Counted from the first letter of the stretch, positions 32,894 to 43,317 are shown. The stretch: 64,000 bases of DNA from Reticulitermes speratus (GCA_021186555.1 JAJKFL010000005.1:51617635-51681634), one strand, 5' to 3'. Numbers and translations: made by a program. Notes: generated by a model not told the origin, from the sequence alone.

Positions 32894-33228
32894 TATTGTC
32901 GTTAAAATTGCATATATTAAAACGTCTTTTTGGTTCACCTTCAGGCAAGGTTTTTCACTTTCAACTGCTTGGTATGCACAGACACTATTTGTTATTCGTG
33001 CTAAAATAATATGTTAATGTTTTCGTAGGTATTGTATTTGATGCATGGTACTGGTTTATCCAGTTTAACCAGTACCATGCATCAAATACAATACCTACGT
33101 AAAAATTAACATATTATTTTAGCACGAATAACAAATAGTGTCTGTGCATACCAAGCAGTTGAAAGTGAAAAACCTTGCCTGAAGGTGAACCAAAAAGACG
33201 TTTTAATATATGCAGTTTTAACGACAAT

Positions 33229-33275
33229 AAACCCCTGAAGATGGCTCTATAAGAGCCGAAACATATGTTGGGTTT
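33229..33275 (+). ncRNA. Hammerhead ribozyme motif, intact, right arm of G
   Basis: Stem I AAACCC/GGGUUU (6 bp); core CUGAAGA; one extra U; stem II GGCUCU/AGAGCC with loop AUA; GAAA; stem III palindrome ACAUAUGU; cleavage triplet GUU, predicted cut after 33269. Every core position expected of a hammerhead is present except for the extra U before stem II. The tiny stem III would favour action as a dimer or with flanking help. Confidence 0.72.
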
Positions 33276-33404
33276 TAAAAAGTTTTTAAATGTGTTTTAA
33301 AAAACTATACAGTTTTTTAAATAAAGTTGCATCCAGTTGGTGTATGTAAATAGTGACTGTGAAAAGATGCACGGTGATTACAGAATAAAGTGTCCCTATA
33401 CAGT

Positions 33405-33640
33405 ATTAACTAAATGGCTTTTGTTATAGTGTTTACTGCTCGGTATTAATTGGATCTTTAAATATAATTCAAGCTTTTTTTGCCTTTAAATGATATTGTT
33501 AAGCACAAAATACACCCGTCCAATTACGTATTATGAATGCAATATAAACTTCTCGGTCCACCAGGTACATCAATTCGGATTCTGAATCCCACGTTTGGTA
33601 TATTTTCTAAAGTCATGTGTTGATGTGGTCATGATATAAC
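33405..33640. other. No recognisable feature
   Basis: Nothing recognised. Confidence 0.4.
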
Positions 33641-33647
33641 CACTGAA

Positions 33648-33695
33648 TAATTCCCTGATGACGGAAAGAGAGTACCTCTCCGAAACATTGGACTT
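33648..33695 (+). ncRNA. Hammerhead-like motif, decayed
   Basis: CUGAUGA, C, hairpin GGA..GAG/CUC..UCC with an AA bulge, GAAAC, AUU, GGA. Stem I UCC/GGA pairs over 3 bp; stem III is shortened. Confidence 0.4.
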
Positions 33696-33699
33696 CAAC

Positions 33700-34760
33700 A
33701 CGAAAATGATGCAGCTAGTCGCCAAAGGATAGTTTTTCTCTTCAATTTGCCATGAAAGAGTCATGTATGTGTGTCTGGGAAAGCTCTTGAGATATGTCAG
33801 CCCCAGGCTCGTTCAGCAGACATGACTTTTGACAAGACTGCTCCCCAGAGCGTATAAATTTGTGGTCTGAAATATGTATGGCATACAAATACACGACAGG
33901 CTGTTGCGTGTATTATTTCACGACGCTTCTCAGTTTTGTATGTTACGTAACGTCGAATGAAATTGGATGTATTTGTAAAAGAAGAAATTATTTGGATGGA
34001 GCCGATTGTGGTCTGTTTGTAAACACTAAGCAATATTTTATGGACTGACTGATGAGGATCACGTGAGATATGAACCAAGGTAACCCGGTAGATTATCGCC
34101 CGAGAAGAGTCTATAATGTTATCGCCAAGCTAGCCTGCTCTGATATAAACTAGATGCTAACCGTAAGGATTGGCAGGTAACCAGTCGTCTACTAATGGAA
34201 ACATAATACCCTATTTGCCTCAAGGGACTGAGGAAAACCTTGAACAACCCCAGTAATGGCAGGCTGTGTCCCGGTATATATCTGAACTCCGCACGTACAT
34301 AGCATTATAACTAAAACATTCGGCCCTCTTATGTGTTACTTTGTTGATTTTGCTAAACAGAGTTTCGAAATTATGCAATAAAATGGACTTGGTTGGCTTT
34401 TATCCTACATGTTAAGCCCCTCCAATCTGTGCTGTGCTGCTGTAATCAGATTTCCCCTCCCTGCAAGATTGTGATTCAATAAGGCACGCATATTCGACTT
34501 ATAATAGCATCCAGGGCGACGATCAAAATGTATTATGCGATGACGCATTTAAAAATCGCCCCCCCAACTTTATTGTAGTGCACGGCACGGTAAATATTTT
34601 GGGAGTTCTGCACTGCCACATGTAATGTCTGTATGTTTAAGATGTTAATGTGCAGCGCCTCTGTGTGTCAGAATGCATAAAGGTTCCAAGAATGAAGTGA
34701 GATAGCAATTTTGCGTATAACCTAACATTGAGGCGCCTTGGAAGGGCTGAACTGTGAACA
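33700..34760. other. No recognisable feature
   Basis: Nothing recognised in about 1 kb. Confidence 0.5.
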
Positions 34761-34761
34761 G

Positions 34762-35186
34762 TGCTTGGGTATTAAATTAAGTTATAGACCAACTGATGCA
34801 CTTTTTAAAGCACTTTTTAAGTAGCTTTATTAAAAATGTTAAAATGGTACCCCTACACGTGTTTCGATCCTAGGATCATCGTCAGGTGGGTTTTTTTTTG
34901 CTAAAAGCTACGTCACTTCAATCACATGCTTTAACATATTCTATTGGCACTATAAAACATATGTTAAAATCTTGTAAAAAGATATGTTAAAAAGTTGTAA
35001 AATTATAAAAACACTGTAGATGCAGAACTGCTGGCTTTTGGTATTGTGGTATTATAAGCATGTGAAATGTTTTCGCGTGGTTAGCGAAGTGTACTGTGTA
35101 CTGTGTGTTGACGAGTTCTACGGTGGAATAACTTAATTTAATATGACGAAGATGCACGGTGTCAACAATGTGAAACTGCTTGGGTA
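34762..35186. mobile_element. Ribozyme-type element H, second copy, 10-bp direct repeats
   Basis: The exact 10-mer 'tgcttgggta' occurs at 34762-34771 and 35177-35186. The tail lies on the right ('gaagatgcacggtgtcaaca'), and the left terminus 'attaaattaagttatagacc' is inverted in the right arm ('taacttaatttaat'). A minus-strand hammerhead-like motif at 34848-34889 has CUGACGA, stem II GAUCC/GGAUC, GAAAC and ACGUGU. Confidence 0.82.
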
Positions 35187-35885
35187 GTCATATCATTTAG
35201 TCGACTGGAGGGTTACAATTTTTGTTATTGTCCACAATTGTAGATATAGTACAAAATGCCGTAACTACTATTAGGGCCTCATTATTTATTATATTTTTTT
35301 GACGGATGCTTATTTGAGTTGATTTGGTTACGTCAAATTTATAGTTCAAAATTTCGCACATTCTCTCGCATCAGATATTTTGTAATTTTTTCGTACGCAC
35401 ATAATTTGTTTTGTAATTTGGGTCCTTCTCTCTACCCTCAAGATGGAGGCAGTAGTTTCTTCCGAAATGTTATCTATCAGACTACACGGTGTCATATCCC
35501 AGAAGACCGGCATTTAAGTTGCCAGTCCCCAGTACTTCTGTCGGCATTACACAGCGCTGCATCGTAATCTTCCTGTTGCTTTGCGTCTTGATTTTCTCTT
35601 TTTTGCCGCTCTTAACAAGTGCACCAGGTGGTATATAGAGAAATTCATTTCAAGGAGAATGTCAGAAAGCCTAAACCGTGTTGATCTTACTAAGATTACG
35701 TTGGTCTTACTAAGATTACTACTTGTTTCTGTGTGGTATGACCAAGTCTGTACACATTTCATATTCGAGTACGGAGTTACCTCCTTATGTTTCTATAAAC
35801 GATTGTCTTACAACAAAAAGGAAATTTAGGCAATTTGCAATTATCCATTATATTCAACTCTGTTTAAATTTACAATTTTGTCTGT
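35187..35885. other. No recognisable feature
   Basis: Nothing recognised. Confidence 0.5.
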
Positions 35886-35889
35886 ACGT

Positions 35890-36075
35890 GATCTCAAGCT
35901 TCCGCCGCGGTGTGAATAAGATCTTCGCTCTTCTGGGATGTTACACAGCGTAGATTTGTAGTTCTGGTTGACCCTTGAGGATGGGACAGATAGGTTGTCC
36001 CTAAACGTCGGTAAATAACTACCAATCTACATTGCGTAACATCCCAGAAGGGCGAAGATCTCGTCTACAGTTTTA
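35890..36075 (+). mobile_element. Type-2 foldback with central hammerhead-like loop
   Basis: Tail 'aagcttccgccgcggtgtg' on the left. The arms 'agatcttcgctcttctggga' and 'tcccagaagggcgaagatct' are inverted. The loop between them (about 35968-36012) reads UUGAGGA, U, stem II GGGAC/GUCCC, UAAAC, GUC, so the long arms would act as a giant stem I. The core has an extra U and U for C3, and GAAAC is UAAAC, so activity is doubtful. Confidence 0.65.
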
Positions 36076-36267
36076 ACTATTTTTCTTATGGATCAGGAAT
36101 TTGGTCTGTCACACTAAGCGAAGAATGTAGTAGGCAAAGAATGTTCGAGAATGTGTTGCTGAGGAAGATTTGTGGAGCTGTGACGTAGGAAGTAACATGA
36201 GACTGAGGAAAACTGCATAATGAGGAGCTTCATGATTTGTAGGTCTCACCAGATAATATATATATAT

Positions 36268-36527
36268 TTTTTTCCTATGGCTCGACAGCCCCTTGGGGGC
36301 CTAGGCCGCCTCATTGTTCGAGGCTTCACGATCACACTCAGACACACCACAGTCAGTAGGACTCCTCTGGACGAGGGACCAGTCCGTCGCAGAGATCTCT
36401 ACCTCACAACACACAACAATCACAACAGACAGACATCCATGCCCCCGGTGGGATTCGAACCCACAATCCTAGCAAGCGAGCGGCCGAAGACCCACGCCTT
36501 AGACCGCACGGCCACTGGGATCGGCCA
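36268..36527 (-). mobile_element. tRNA-Leu-like SINE, family A, full length
   Basis: Minus strand head 'gtggccgtgcggtctaaggc', B box 'gtgggttcgaatcccacc', standard body, end 'gggctgtcgagccatagg' and A tail. Confidence 0.9.
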
Positions 36528-36544
36528 CCAGATAATATTACGTT

Positions 36545-36690
36545 GATAAAATTAAGGGAAATGGAATGCGTTGGGCATGGAATGCGTAAGGGGGAGAAGG
36601 AAATTCGTTCTGTATGCGGGTTTTAGAGGGAAAAACTGGAGGAAGGAAACTCGATCACTTGCAAGACCTAAACTAACTAACTAACTAACT
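36545..36690 (+). pseudogene. LINE C-terminal fragment with CTAA tail
   Basis: Plus-strand residues resembling 'MRWAWNA' and 'RVLEGKTGGRK' match the LINE C-terminus seen at 46785. The fragment jumps straight into an (ACTA)n run, so the last coding part was deleted. Confidence 0.55.
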
Positions 36691-36915
36691 AACTAAATAA
36701 CTGTCTAACTGCAGGGATCAGAGTCTCTTTTGAGAAGGTAACAGGTTTCCAGCTAGACAAGAAATTCCCCGCATTTGATGGAACCCGAAGTTTCATTACC
36801 ACATTCACAAGAGCCCGCCATCCCACTTCTTGAAGCTCGGTTTTAACATTATCGTCACATCTACGCTTGGTTCATCCAAGTGGCCTTTTTCCATCAGGTT
36901 TCCCGACCAAAATTC
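36691..36915 (-). pseudogene. LINE 3' end, opposite orientation
   Basis: Minus strand gives '[15 protein letters not shown]', then the codons and UTR of the same LINE family ending at the CTAA run. It meets 36545-36690 tail to tail. Confidence 0.7.
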
Positions 36916-37110
36916 TAAAAGAACACGGGAGAAAAATATTAAAATGGGCCTTAATATAGGCTGCTAGAATGTGGACTTCATTCTTCTGTCTTATAAAGGG
37001 AACGAGTTGCGAGATCGTCTGAAGACGGTAATGAACATTCGTTTTCGCTAAAATGCAAGAAATTTCTTGACTAGCTGAAGAAGCCTCTTGTGGAACACTC
37101 TCCTTCACGA
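36916..37110 (+). pseudogene. LINE 3' end, decayed
   Basis: Plus strand again: 'aaaaatattaaaatgggcct', 'gacggtaatgaacattcg' and 'aatttcttgactagctgaag' match the LINE tail. Confidence 0.6.
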
Positions 37111-38184
37111 GGTCATGTAGTTCTTTTTGTGTAGTGTCTTTTAGATTTGTTTGACTTTGATAAAATTTTGGAATATTTCGACAGACGATAGTGAAACTGT
37201 CCAGTGCCAAATTATTTGAATATCGTTTCGGCTGTTATAGAGATGCTATACGGGCGCAGCAAGACGGACGTCGCCAGGCAGACGACGGCATGTTGAGGGC
37301 AATTTTGATAAATCGCCCCAAAAAAAAAAAGGAGAAAAAATTTTTTTTGAAATATTTTTTTTAAGTTATAACATTTCGGAACGTTTGATATACGCCCTGC
37401 ATGTTCCCTCATACAGTTTATGCTGCGACACAAAAATCAAAATCTAATCTTCTCCCACCCTCCTGCTTGATATATGTCGAATTTATCACAACTTGCCCAA
37501 TTAATTACCGTCAACATTTCTTATCTGTGGGAGTATTTGAGGGCCTTGGGTCTATTGCGGGGACGAGGGTAGGCAGGCAAATCATTCAGCGATAAAGTAC
37601 AAAATTATCTGCTGTTAAAATATATTTTCTGTCGGCGAACAAAGGTGTGGTGAGTCGTGTATTACCATTAATGCTTGCGGGAAATTTGTTTTGCACTAAC
37701 AGTAGTGCATCTGACAGTCGAAATAAATCTATACACGGTGTTGGTCTTACTTTTTCACCGCGTACTCAACCACTGCCAGACTAGGTATAGTTTGCTGCTG
37801 CATGGAAAACAGGGGACTATGGCTGTGGGTAGGTGTAGATTACCCAGTTGTCACGTCACAGGAGGAGGTAACGTACCTCTTGTTCCCTAATGCACGTGTT
37901 TAAATGATATATACTAGGGCTAGTGGCTTAACACGAAATGACTGATGCCCCAACACAGGAGGTAATGTGCGACGGAAGGTCTACCCAGTTATGTACTATG
38001 TTGAATGGTGAACACAACCGGGCTGCCCTCTTGACAGCGAGACCAACGTTCCATGTATTGAAACATGCCGCAGTAAATTTGGAAGTACGTGTAAACTGTA
38101 ACAACTTTGACCCTGTGACATTTCACACCTGTCTCCAGTAGCTCAAAACATCTGGCTGGCAAACATCGTGGAGATGTCTTAATG
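37111..38184. other. No recognisable feature
   Basis: An A-run/T-run block at about 37318-37370 could form a hairpin; otherwise nothing. Confidence 0.5.
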
Positions 38185-38295
38185 TATTAAAGTGACTTCA
38201 CTTTATATTCACCGTGCATCTTTTTATAATTTAATTATTTTTACCAACAAATGCACTAAGACAGTTTTTTCACTGTTTTCTTTGTTATTAAGATG

Positions 38296-38338
38296 CCCCA
38301 ATACGCATTTCGACAGTTATTCTGCCATCATCAGGGGG
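38296..38338 (-). ncRNA. Hammerhead ribozyme motif, intact, left arm of I
   Basis: Minus strand: stem I CCCC/GGGG, CUGAUGA, U, stem II GGCAG/CUGUC with loop AAUAA, GAAA, stem III AUGCGUAU, cleavage base U. Stem III differs from the usual ACAUGU but still self-pairs, which is compensatory change. Confidence 0.7.
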
Positions 38339-38554
38339 TATTTTAAGTGAGTTTTTACATAGACCAATTCTTTGGTTACGTCATAACAGTGAGTCAGTAT
38401 TTGTTACCAGATCGTATAAAATTTTTTAACATTAGTGATATTGTTAAGCTGCTAAAAGTTATTAAATTATTAAATCTTATAAAAATTACAGTAAAATCAA
38501 GTATTATATTATACTAACCAAAGAACTGGTCTATGTAAAAACTCACTTAAAATA

Positions 38555-38597
38555 CCCCCTGATGATGGCAGAATAACTGTCGAAATGCGTATTGGGG
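38555..38597 (+). ncRNA. Hammerhead ribozyme motif, intact, right arm of I
   Basis: Plus-strand mirror of the left-arm motif with the same stems and core; predicted cut after 38593. Confidence 0.7.
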
Positions 38598-38675
38598 CAT
38601 CTTGATAATAAAGAAAACAGTGAAAAAACTGTCTTAGTGCATTTGTTGGTACAAATAATTCAATTATTAAAGTGA

Positions 38676-39455
38676 GTTTAGATTAGGCAGTGTGAGTAGA
38701 ACATGGTAGTAGAATTTTGCCAAAACGCCATTCTCTTTTCAGCCCCTGCCATTGATTTTGAAGCACAATGATCCCAGCGCCCCTCCTCTCGAGAGATCCG
38801 CTGCGCTGAACAATGTCGCCTCTGACCTCAGTCACGGGGTATCGGGGCTTCAGTCTCGGGAGGGTAGGTGGGGAGGGTCAGTTGCAATTCTGTATGTATA
38901 TTGAGAGTAGGCAAGTGTAGCTGCAGGTCTATATCCATGCTAATGACAGGGTAATTTCGGTATTCACCATCCTGTCCAGTCCATGCTTACAGTGAGTGGC
39001 AGTGCAGTATTGTCTGTTGTGATTGGATTCAGTGGATGGGAAAGTCCTTACCGAATTTTACAGAGCCTTGTTAGGGCTGCGTAAAGTGTCATGCAAAAAA
39101 TTACCTGGGGCTGCCTTGGTGATATTCTGCTCAAAATTATATTTCTTCATAAAATCTTATACACAAAAAGAGTCAAAACAATTCTAAAATGAAAGTTTAG
39201 TAAGACAAACATACGAAGGTTGCCCAAAAAGTTTTGCAAAATAATTTTTTATTGTTAGTAATTTATTATATGATTTTTTTTTAACATATTCATGAGATCC
39301 AACAAGCACAATACCCTAAGGCATGAATAATGTTGTTCACACTTCCGTTGGATACTGTGAACTCATTTGTAAGCTTTCTTGTTCTAATCTTTTGGTCGTT
39401 TCGAATGAGTTATCGGCACGTAGAAGCAACGTCCGAGTGACTGTTATATTGTTGG
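38676..39455. other. No recognisable feature
   Basis: Nothing recognised. Confidence 0.5.
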
Positions 39456-39596
39456 CAGTTTTTTGGTGTACAGATTAACCAATTAGAGTTGAACATATCC
39501 TGTATTTTGTAGTTATGTGTCCTGTGTTGTGATTTGTACTGACTCATATATGTTCAACTCTAATTGGATAATCTGTGCACCAAGAAAACTGCCAAG
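39456..39596. mobile_element. Small foldback element without ribozyme core
   Basis: 'ggcagttttttggtgtacag' and 'attagagttgaacatat' on the left are inverted on the right ('atatgttcaactctaattgg', 'caccaagaaaactgcc'). No CUGANGA motif. Confidence 0.65.
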
Positions 39597-39779
39597 AATT
39601 TGTAACAAACATTTGTGGAAATGCAATCTTAAAAAGTTTTTAAACTTTTAACATGTATATATATATATATATACATAACATAGAAGATATACGCATTTCA
39701 TACCCAAGATTTTATATGCAAAATAACAGATACTGAATGTGCTGTAGTCTACTAGTGATAACGAAGTTTGTTTTATGTG

Positions 39780-39975
39780 TGACATATGTTAAGTTATTGG
39801 ACGAAAATAATGGATGTTAAGTATATGTAAACCTTGGACCGTCTGATGATGGCTTGGTAAAGCTGGAACATATGTAGGGGCATTAGACTATATTTGTTAA
39901 AATACAGTGCATTTGTTGGTTTTTTTAAATTTGTGATTTGATATCAGAATGCGCGGAGAATATAATGCGAAATTT
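39780..39975 (+). mobile_element. One-armed ribozyme-type element
   Basis: A hammerhead-like motif at 39839-39885 has CUGAUGA and AUAUGUAGGGG, but GAAAC is GGAAC. It is followed by 'gtgcatttgttggt' and a tail 'gaatgcgcggagaatataat' resembling the family tail. The left arm is missing. Confidence 0.5.
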
Positions 39976-41390
39976 AGTAAATAAATGAGTCCCATTTTTA
40001 TTATTATTTGAAACGTATAGACGTGTTTATTACTTACACTGCTGTCTGTTGGGTTACGGTTATGTCCATCGAGACAGCATATTCCGACTTTTAACTTAAT
40101 TTCATTAGTTCCGGAACTTCAAGTTTAGATGTGTCATTTCCTCTGTGTTTTAACCCTTGTAATGAGGTGTCAAAGTACACTCCCGCCATATCATTCTCTA
40201 TCAAACAGCTGCATATAAAAAAACACAACCCCAGTCTACCTCCAAAATAATGACCACGGCTGTACGTACTTCGAAGTGTGGTAAGAGTATTGTCATCCCC
40301 TTCAGACCATTTGCATGCTACCAGCAACCTGCAGGTAGCGATCACTTTATGGACTGCCTCTGGGGGTTCGGAGGGAGGAGGACAGTATTCTCCCCTCCTC
40401 TAGTTGCAATTTGGATGGAGAGGATGGCACATTAGCCATGGCATGGCTTCAGGGGTTACAGAAGGGAATGGTAGGATGGTAGATGCAAGGTGAGATCTTT
40501 TAATTAACTCCAGTACGTCGCCTCCAGTATTGCATGTCACCCTAATTGGAAAATGAAAAACTCTCTCTCGGATCCTCCCCCATTCTACCCTGTCATTTGC
40601 AACCGCCTGCAAGTCCGTCTCTTGACTGTCTTCTGTCTTCGGTTGAAAGCTCCATGGAGTTGGAAACGGTTTCAGCTCGTTGAAGTCATGAACAACAGAG
40701 CAGGTGTTCATGCATAAACCCCTTCAGAGTGACACCTGAAATTTTTTCATTCCTCACTGGCGTAATGTGCAGTGATCCAGCCCACTAACGAATTGAAAAT
40801 CTCAGTTACTTTATTAACTGCTTTTAATTTTAATCAAGTCATTATTTTTTTAAATAACTTGATAAAAATCTCACTCTTTTGAAACTTCGGTACATGAACC
40901 TAGCACTACAAAAATTTCCTCCGAGTAATTCTGTTTTATTACGTAGTTCCACCAATGCACATTTGGAGAAATGATCTAAATTCGTATATAAATTCATTAA
41001 ATAAATATATCAATATATCAATAAATATATTAGCAAAAATGGCGACGTTCAATATGGACGTAGCTGCAAGAATAATGGCACAATCACTCATAGCCACATA
41101 GGCCTAATGTAAAGGTGTACAATAGGTTAAGATTATTCCAGCTGCCCGCTTTTATGAACATGTTAAACGAAACTTTGCCTTCCACAAAAGTAAGAAATGT
41201 ATTAACAACTTAAATGCTATTATGTAGTGTAACATGTCTGTACCTTTGTAGCAGTTGCTAATGAACTGGCTAAGTAACTGATGTATATAGACCGCTAGTA
41301 CTAATATGCCATATAAATATGTAAATAAATATATGTATATAAGTGTATTCATAGTCTTCTTCTTTCTTTATCGTGTCCGGACCATCAAAT
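39976..41390. other. No recognisable feature
   Basis: 1.4 kb without a supported feature. Confidence 0.5.
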
Positions 41391-41395
41391 TAAAG

Positions 41396-42842
41396 ATTTT
41401 TTACCCAGTATTGGGCCACGTCAAATCCGTTTTTATTTGCAAGCCTTAAATCCTCGAGGGTGCATTTCTGGGGGCAGTCCCTGCATGATAGGAGATGTCC
41501 CATATCTTGTACCTCTCCACAGCCACAAGGCAGTCCCTGCATGACAGGAGATGTCCCATATCTTGTACCTCTCCACAGCCACAAGGCAGTCCCTGCATGA
41601 TAGGAGATGTCCCATATCTTGTACCTCTCCACAGCCACAAGGCAGTCCCTGCATGATAGGAGATGTCCCATATCTTGTACCTCTCCACAGCCACAAGGCA
41701 GTCCCTGCATGATAGGAGATGTCCCATATCTTGTACCTCTCCACAGCCACAAGGCAGTCCCTGCATGATAGGAGATATCCCATATCTTGTACCTCTCCAC
41801 AGCCACAAGGCAGTCCCTCCATGATAGGAGATGTCCCATATCTTGTACCTCTCCACAGCCACAAGGCAGTCCCTGCATGACAGGAGATGTCCCATATCTT
41901 GTACCTCTCCACAGCCACAAGGCAGTCCCTGCATGATAGGAGATATCCCATATCTTGTACCTCTCCACAGCCACAAGGCAGTCCCTCCATGATAGGAGAT
42001 GTCCCATATCTTGTACCTCTCCACAGCCACAAGGCAGTCCCTCCATGATAGGAGATGTCCCATATCTTGTACCTCTCCACAGCCACAAGGCAGTCCCTGC
42101 ATGACAGGAGATGTCCCATATCTTGTACCTCTCCACAGCCACAAGGCAGTCCCTGCATGACAGCAGATGTCCCATATCTTGTACCTCTCCACAGCCACAA
42201 GGCAGTCCCTGCATGATAGGAGATGTCCCATATCTTGTACCTCTCCACAGCCACAAGGCAGTCCCTGCATGATAGGAGATGTCCCATATCTTGTACCTCT
42301 CCACAGCCACAAGGCAGTCCCTGCATGATAGGAGATGTCCCATATCTTGTACCTCTCCACAGCCACAAGGCAGTCCCTGCATGACAGGAGATGTCCCATA
42401 TCTTGTACCTCTCCACAGCCACAAGGCAGTCCCTGCATGACAGGAGATGTCCCATATCTTGTACCTCTCCACAGCCACAAGGCAGTCCCTGCATGACAGG
42501 AGATGTCCCATATCTTGTACCTCTCCACAGCCACAAGGCAGTCCCTGCATGACAGGAGATGTCCCATATCTTGTACATCTCCACAGCCACAAGGCAGTCC
42601 CTGCATGACAGGAGATGTCCCATATCTTGTACATCTCCACAGCCACAATGCAGGTCGTCGGAGTTTGTTTTGCCCCATTTCACCATATTTGTTTTTACTG
42701 GTGCCACCCCTGTTCTAATGCGGTTAAGAGATTTCCAAGTATTGAAATCAAGGAGGTGGCTACCAGGGCAACTCTGGGTAAGGGGGAAGTCTTCAGGTGG
42801 TTCAACTTGCACTGTTCCGAGGAAGCTAATCCGCGATTTCAT
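41396..42842 (-). pseudogene. LINE reverse transcriptase C-terminus split by a tandem array
   Basis: Minus strand: 42842 down to about 42655 encodes 'FNTWKSLNRIRTGVAPVKT' and 'MVKWGKTNSDDLHCGCGDV', the region before the C-terminal zinc knuckle of a Jockey/I-like LINE polymerase. The knuckle itself ('HCGCGDVQDMGHLLSCRDC', a CxCG..H..C pattern) is where the 56-bp array begins. After the array, 41467-41396 encodes the protein end with 'CTLEDLRLANKNG' and 'AQYWVKNL' before a stop. Removing the array would leave a recognisable C-terminus. The flanks now lie in different frames, so this is not a functional long protein. Confidence 0.85.
41472..42652. repeat. 56-bp tandem array, about 21 copies
   Basis: Unit 'cagtccctgcatgataggag' plus 'atgtcccatatcttgtacct' plus 'ctccacagccacaagg'. 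Copies differ at few sites (gatagg/gacagg, tgcatg/tccatg, gatgtcc/gatatcc). The two copies at the right end share 'gtacatctcc', showing the founder side. Because 56 is not a multiple of three, all three minus frames cycle through the same words and stay open for over 400 codons. Confidence 0.95.
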
Positions 42843-42899
42843 AGTTATATGGACACAGAAAATGCAGACCTAGCTTCTTTAAAGTCAGGTATAATGTAG

Positions 42900-43104
42900 G
42901 TTGTGGACACTCTAACAGGTCGAGGTCTCTTCAGATCATAACACACCGAGAACGATGTTTGTATGTGTGCTGCGTAAAGAGTGTAAACAACCGGAAATAC
43001 TTCTGTCTGGAACATATCACTTTACACAAAAGAATGTTAAAAATTTAAATTTAAAATATTGTGATTTTATGATTGTTAATTTTGTGCATTTTGGAATTTT
43101 AATA
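42900..43104. other. No recognisable feature
   Basis: Nothing recognised. Confidence 0.4.
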
Positions 43105-43290
43105 TCTTAATCACTTTCATGAAGGCGACACAATACCTACATAAGCGTGTTTGCTTTATATTTCTTTGTTTAAATAACTCCCTGATGATGGCACCTCGGT
43201 GCCGAAACATGTAGGAGTTTTATACTTATGAATGTATTTTATTAAGTGCTTAAGTTGGGTAATGTATTATTTAAATATAAGCACTCTTAA
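43105..43290 (+). mobile_element. One-armed copy of element E
   Basis: Shares 'gtaggagttttatactt', 'gaatgtattttattaagtgc' and 'taatgtatta' with 9850-10105. Only the right arm is present. Confidence 0.6.
43176..43219 (+). ncRNA. Hammerhead ribozyme motif, intact
   Basis: Stem I AACUCC/GGAGUU (6 bp); CUGAUGA; extra U; stem II GGCACC/GGUGCC with a 2-nt loop; GAAA; stem III palindrome ACAUGU; cleavage triplet GUA, predicted cut after 43213. The better stem II here explains the mismatches in the related copy at 9918-9961. Confidence 0.72.
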
Positions 43291-43317
43291 CCATAGAAGT
43301 AAGTGTGTAACTATTTA

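Larger units (their letters stand above)
32756..33404. mobile_element. Foldback element G, 12-bp direct repeats
   Basis: Two nearly identical inverted arms of about 295 bp meet near 33060. A one-sided tail (about 33361-33392) carries 'gatgcacggtgattacag'. The exact 12-mer 'tccctatacagt' sits at 32756-32767 and 33393-33404. This is the clearest example of the family's structure: direct repeat, arm, arm, tail, direct repeat. Confidence 0.92.
38185..38675. mobile_element. Foldback element I, 11-bp direct repeats, two intact ribozyme motifs
   Basis: The exact 11-mer 'tattaaagtga' flanks it (38185-38195 and 38665-38675). The left tail reads 'cactttatattcaccgtgca'. The arms are inverted copies: 'accaacaaatgcactaagac' and its inverse near the right end. 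Unlike G and F, both arms keep identical, undamaged hammerhead motifs. Confidence 0.9.

Noticed and set aside
32756-33404. Foldback elements as Mutator-like DNA transposons
   Set aside because: Long inverted repeats with 9-11-bp duplications would fit, but the duplication length varies from 9 to 14, there is a one-sided tail, and hammerhead motifs are present. These fit a Penelope-like origin better. Not fully excluded.
41390-42842. Three overlapping minus-strand open frames of 410-469 codons, rich in Cys and Trp
   Set aside because: They are the same 56-bp repeat read in three frames. Only the non-repeated flanks are real protein sequence, and the flanks are out of frame with each other.
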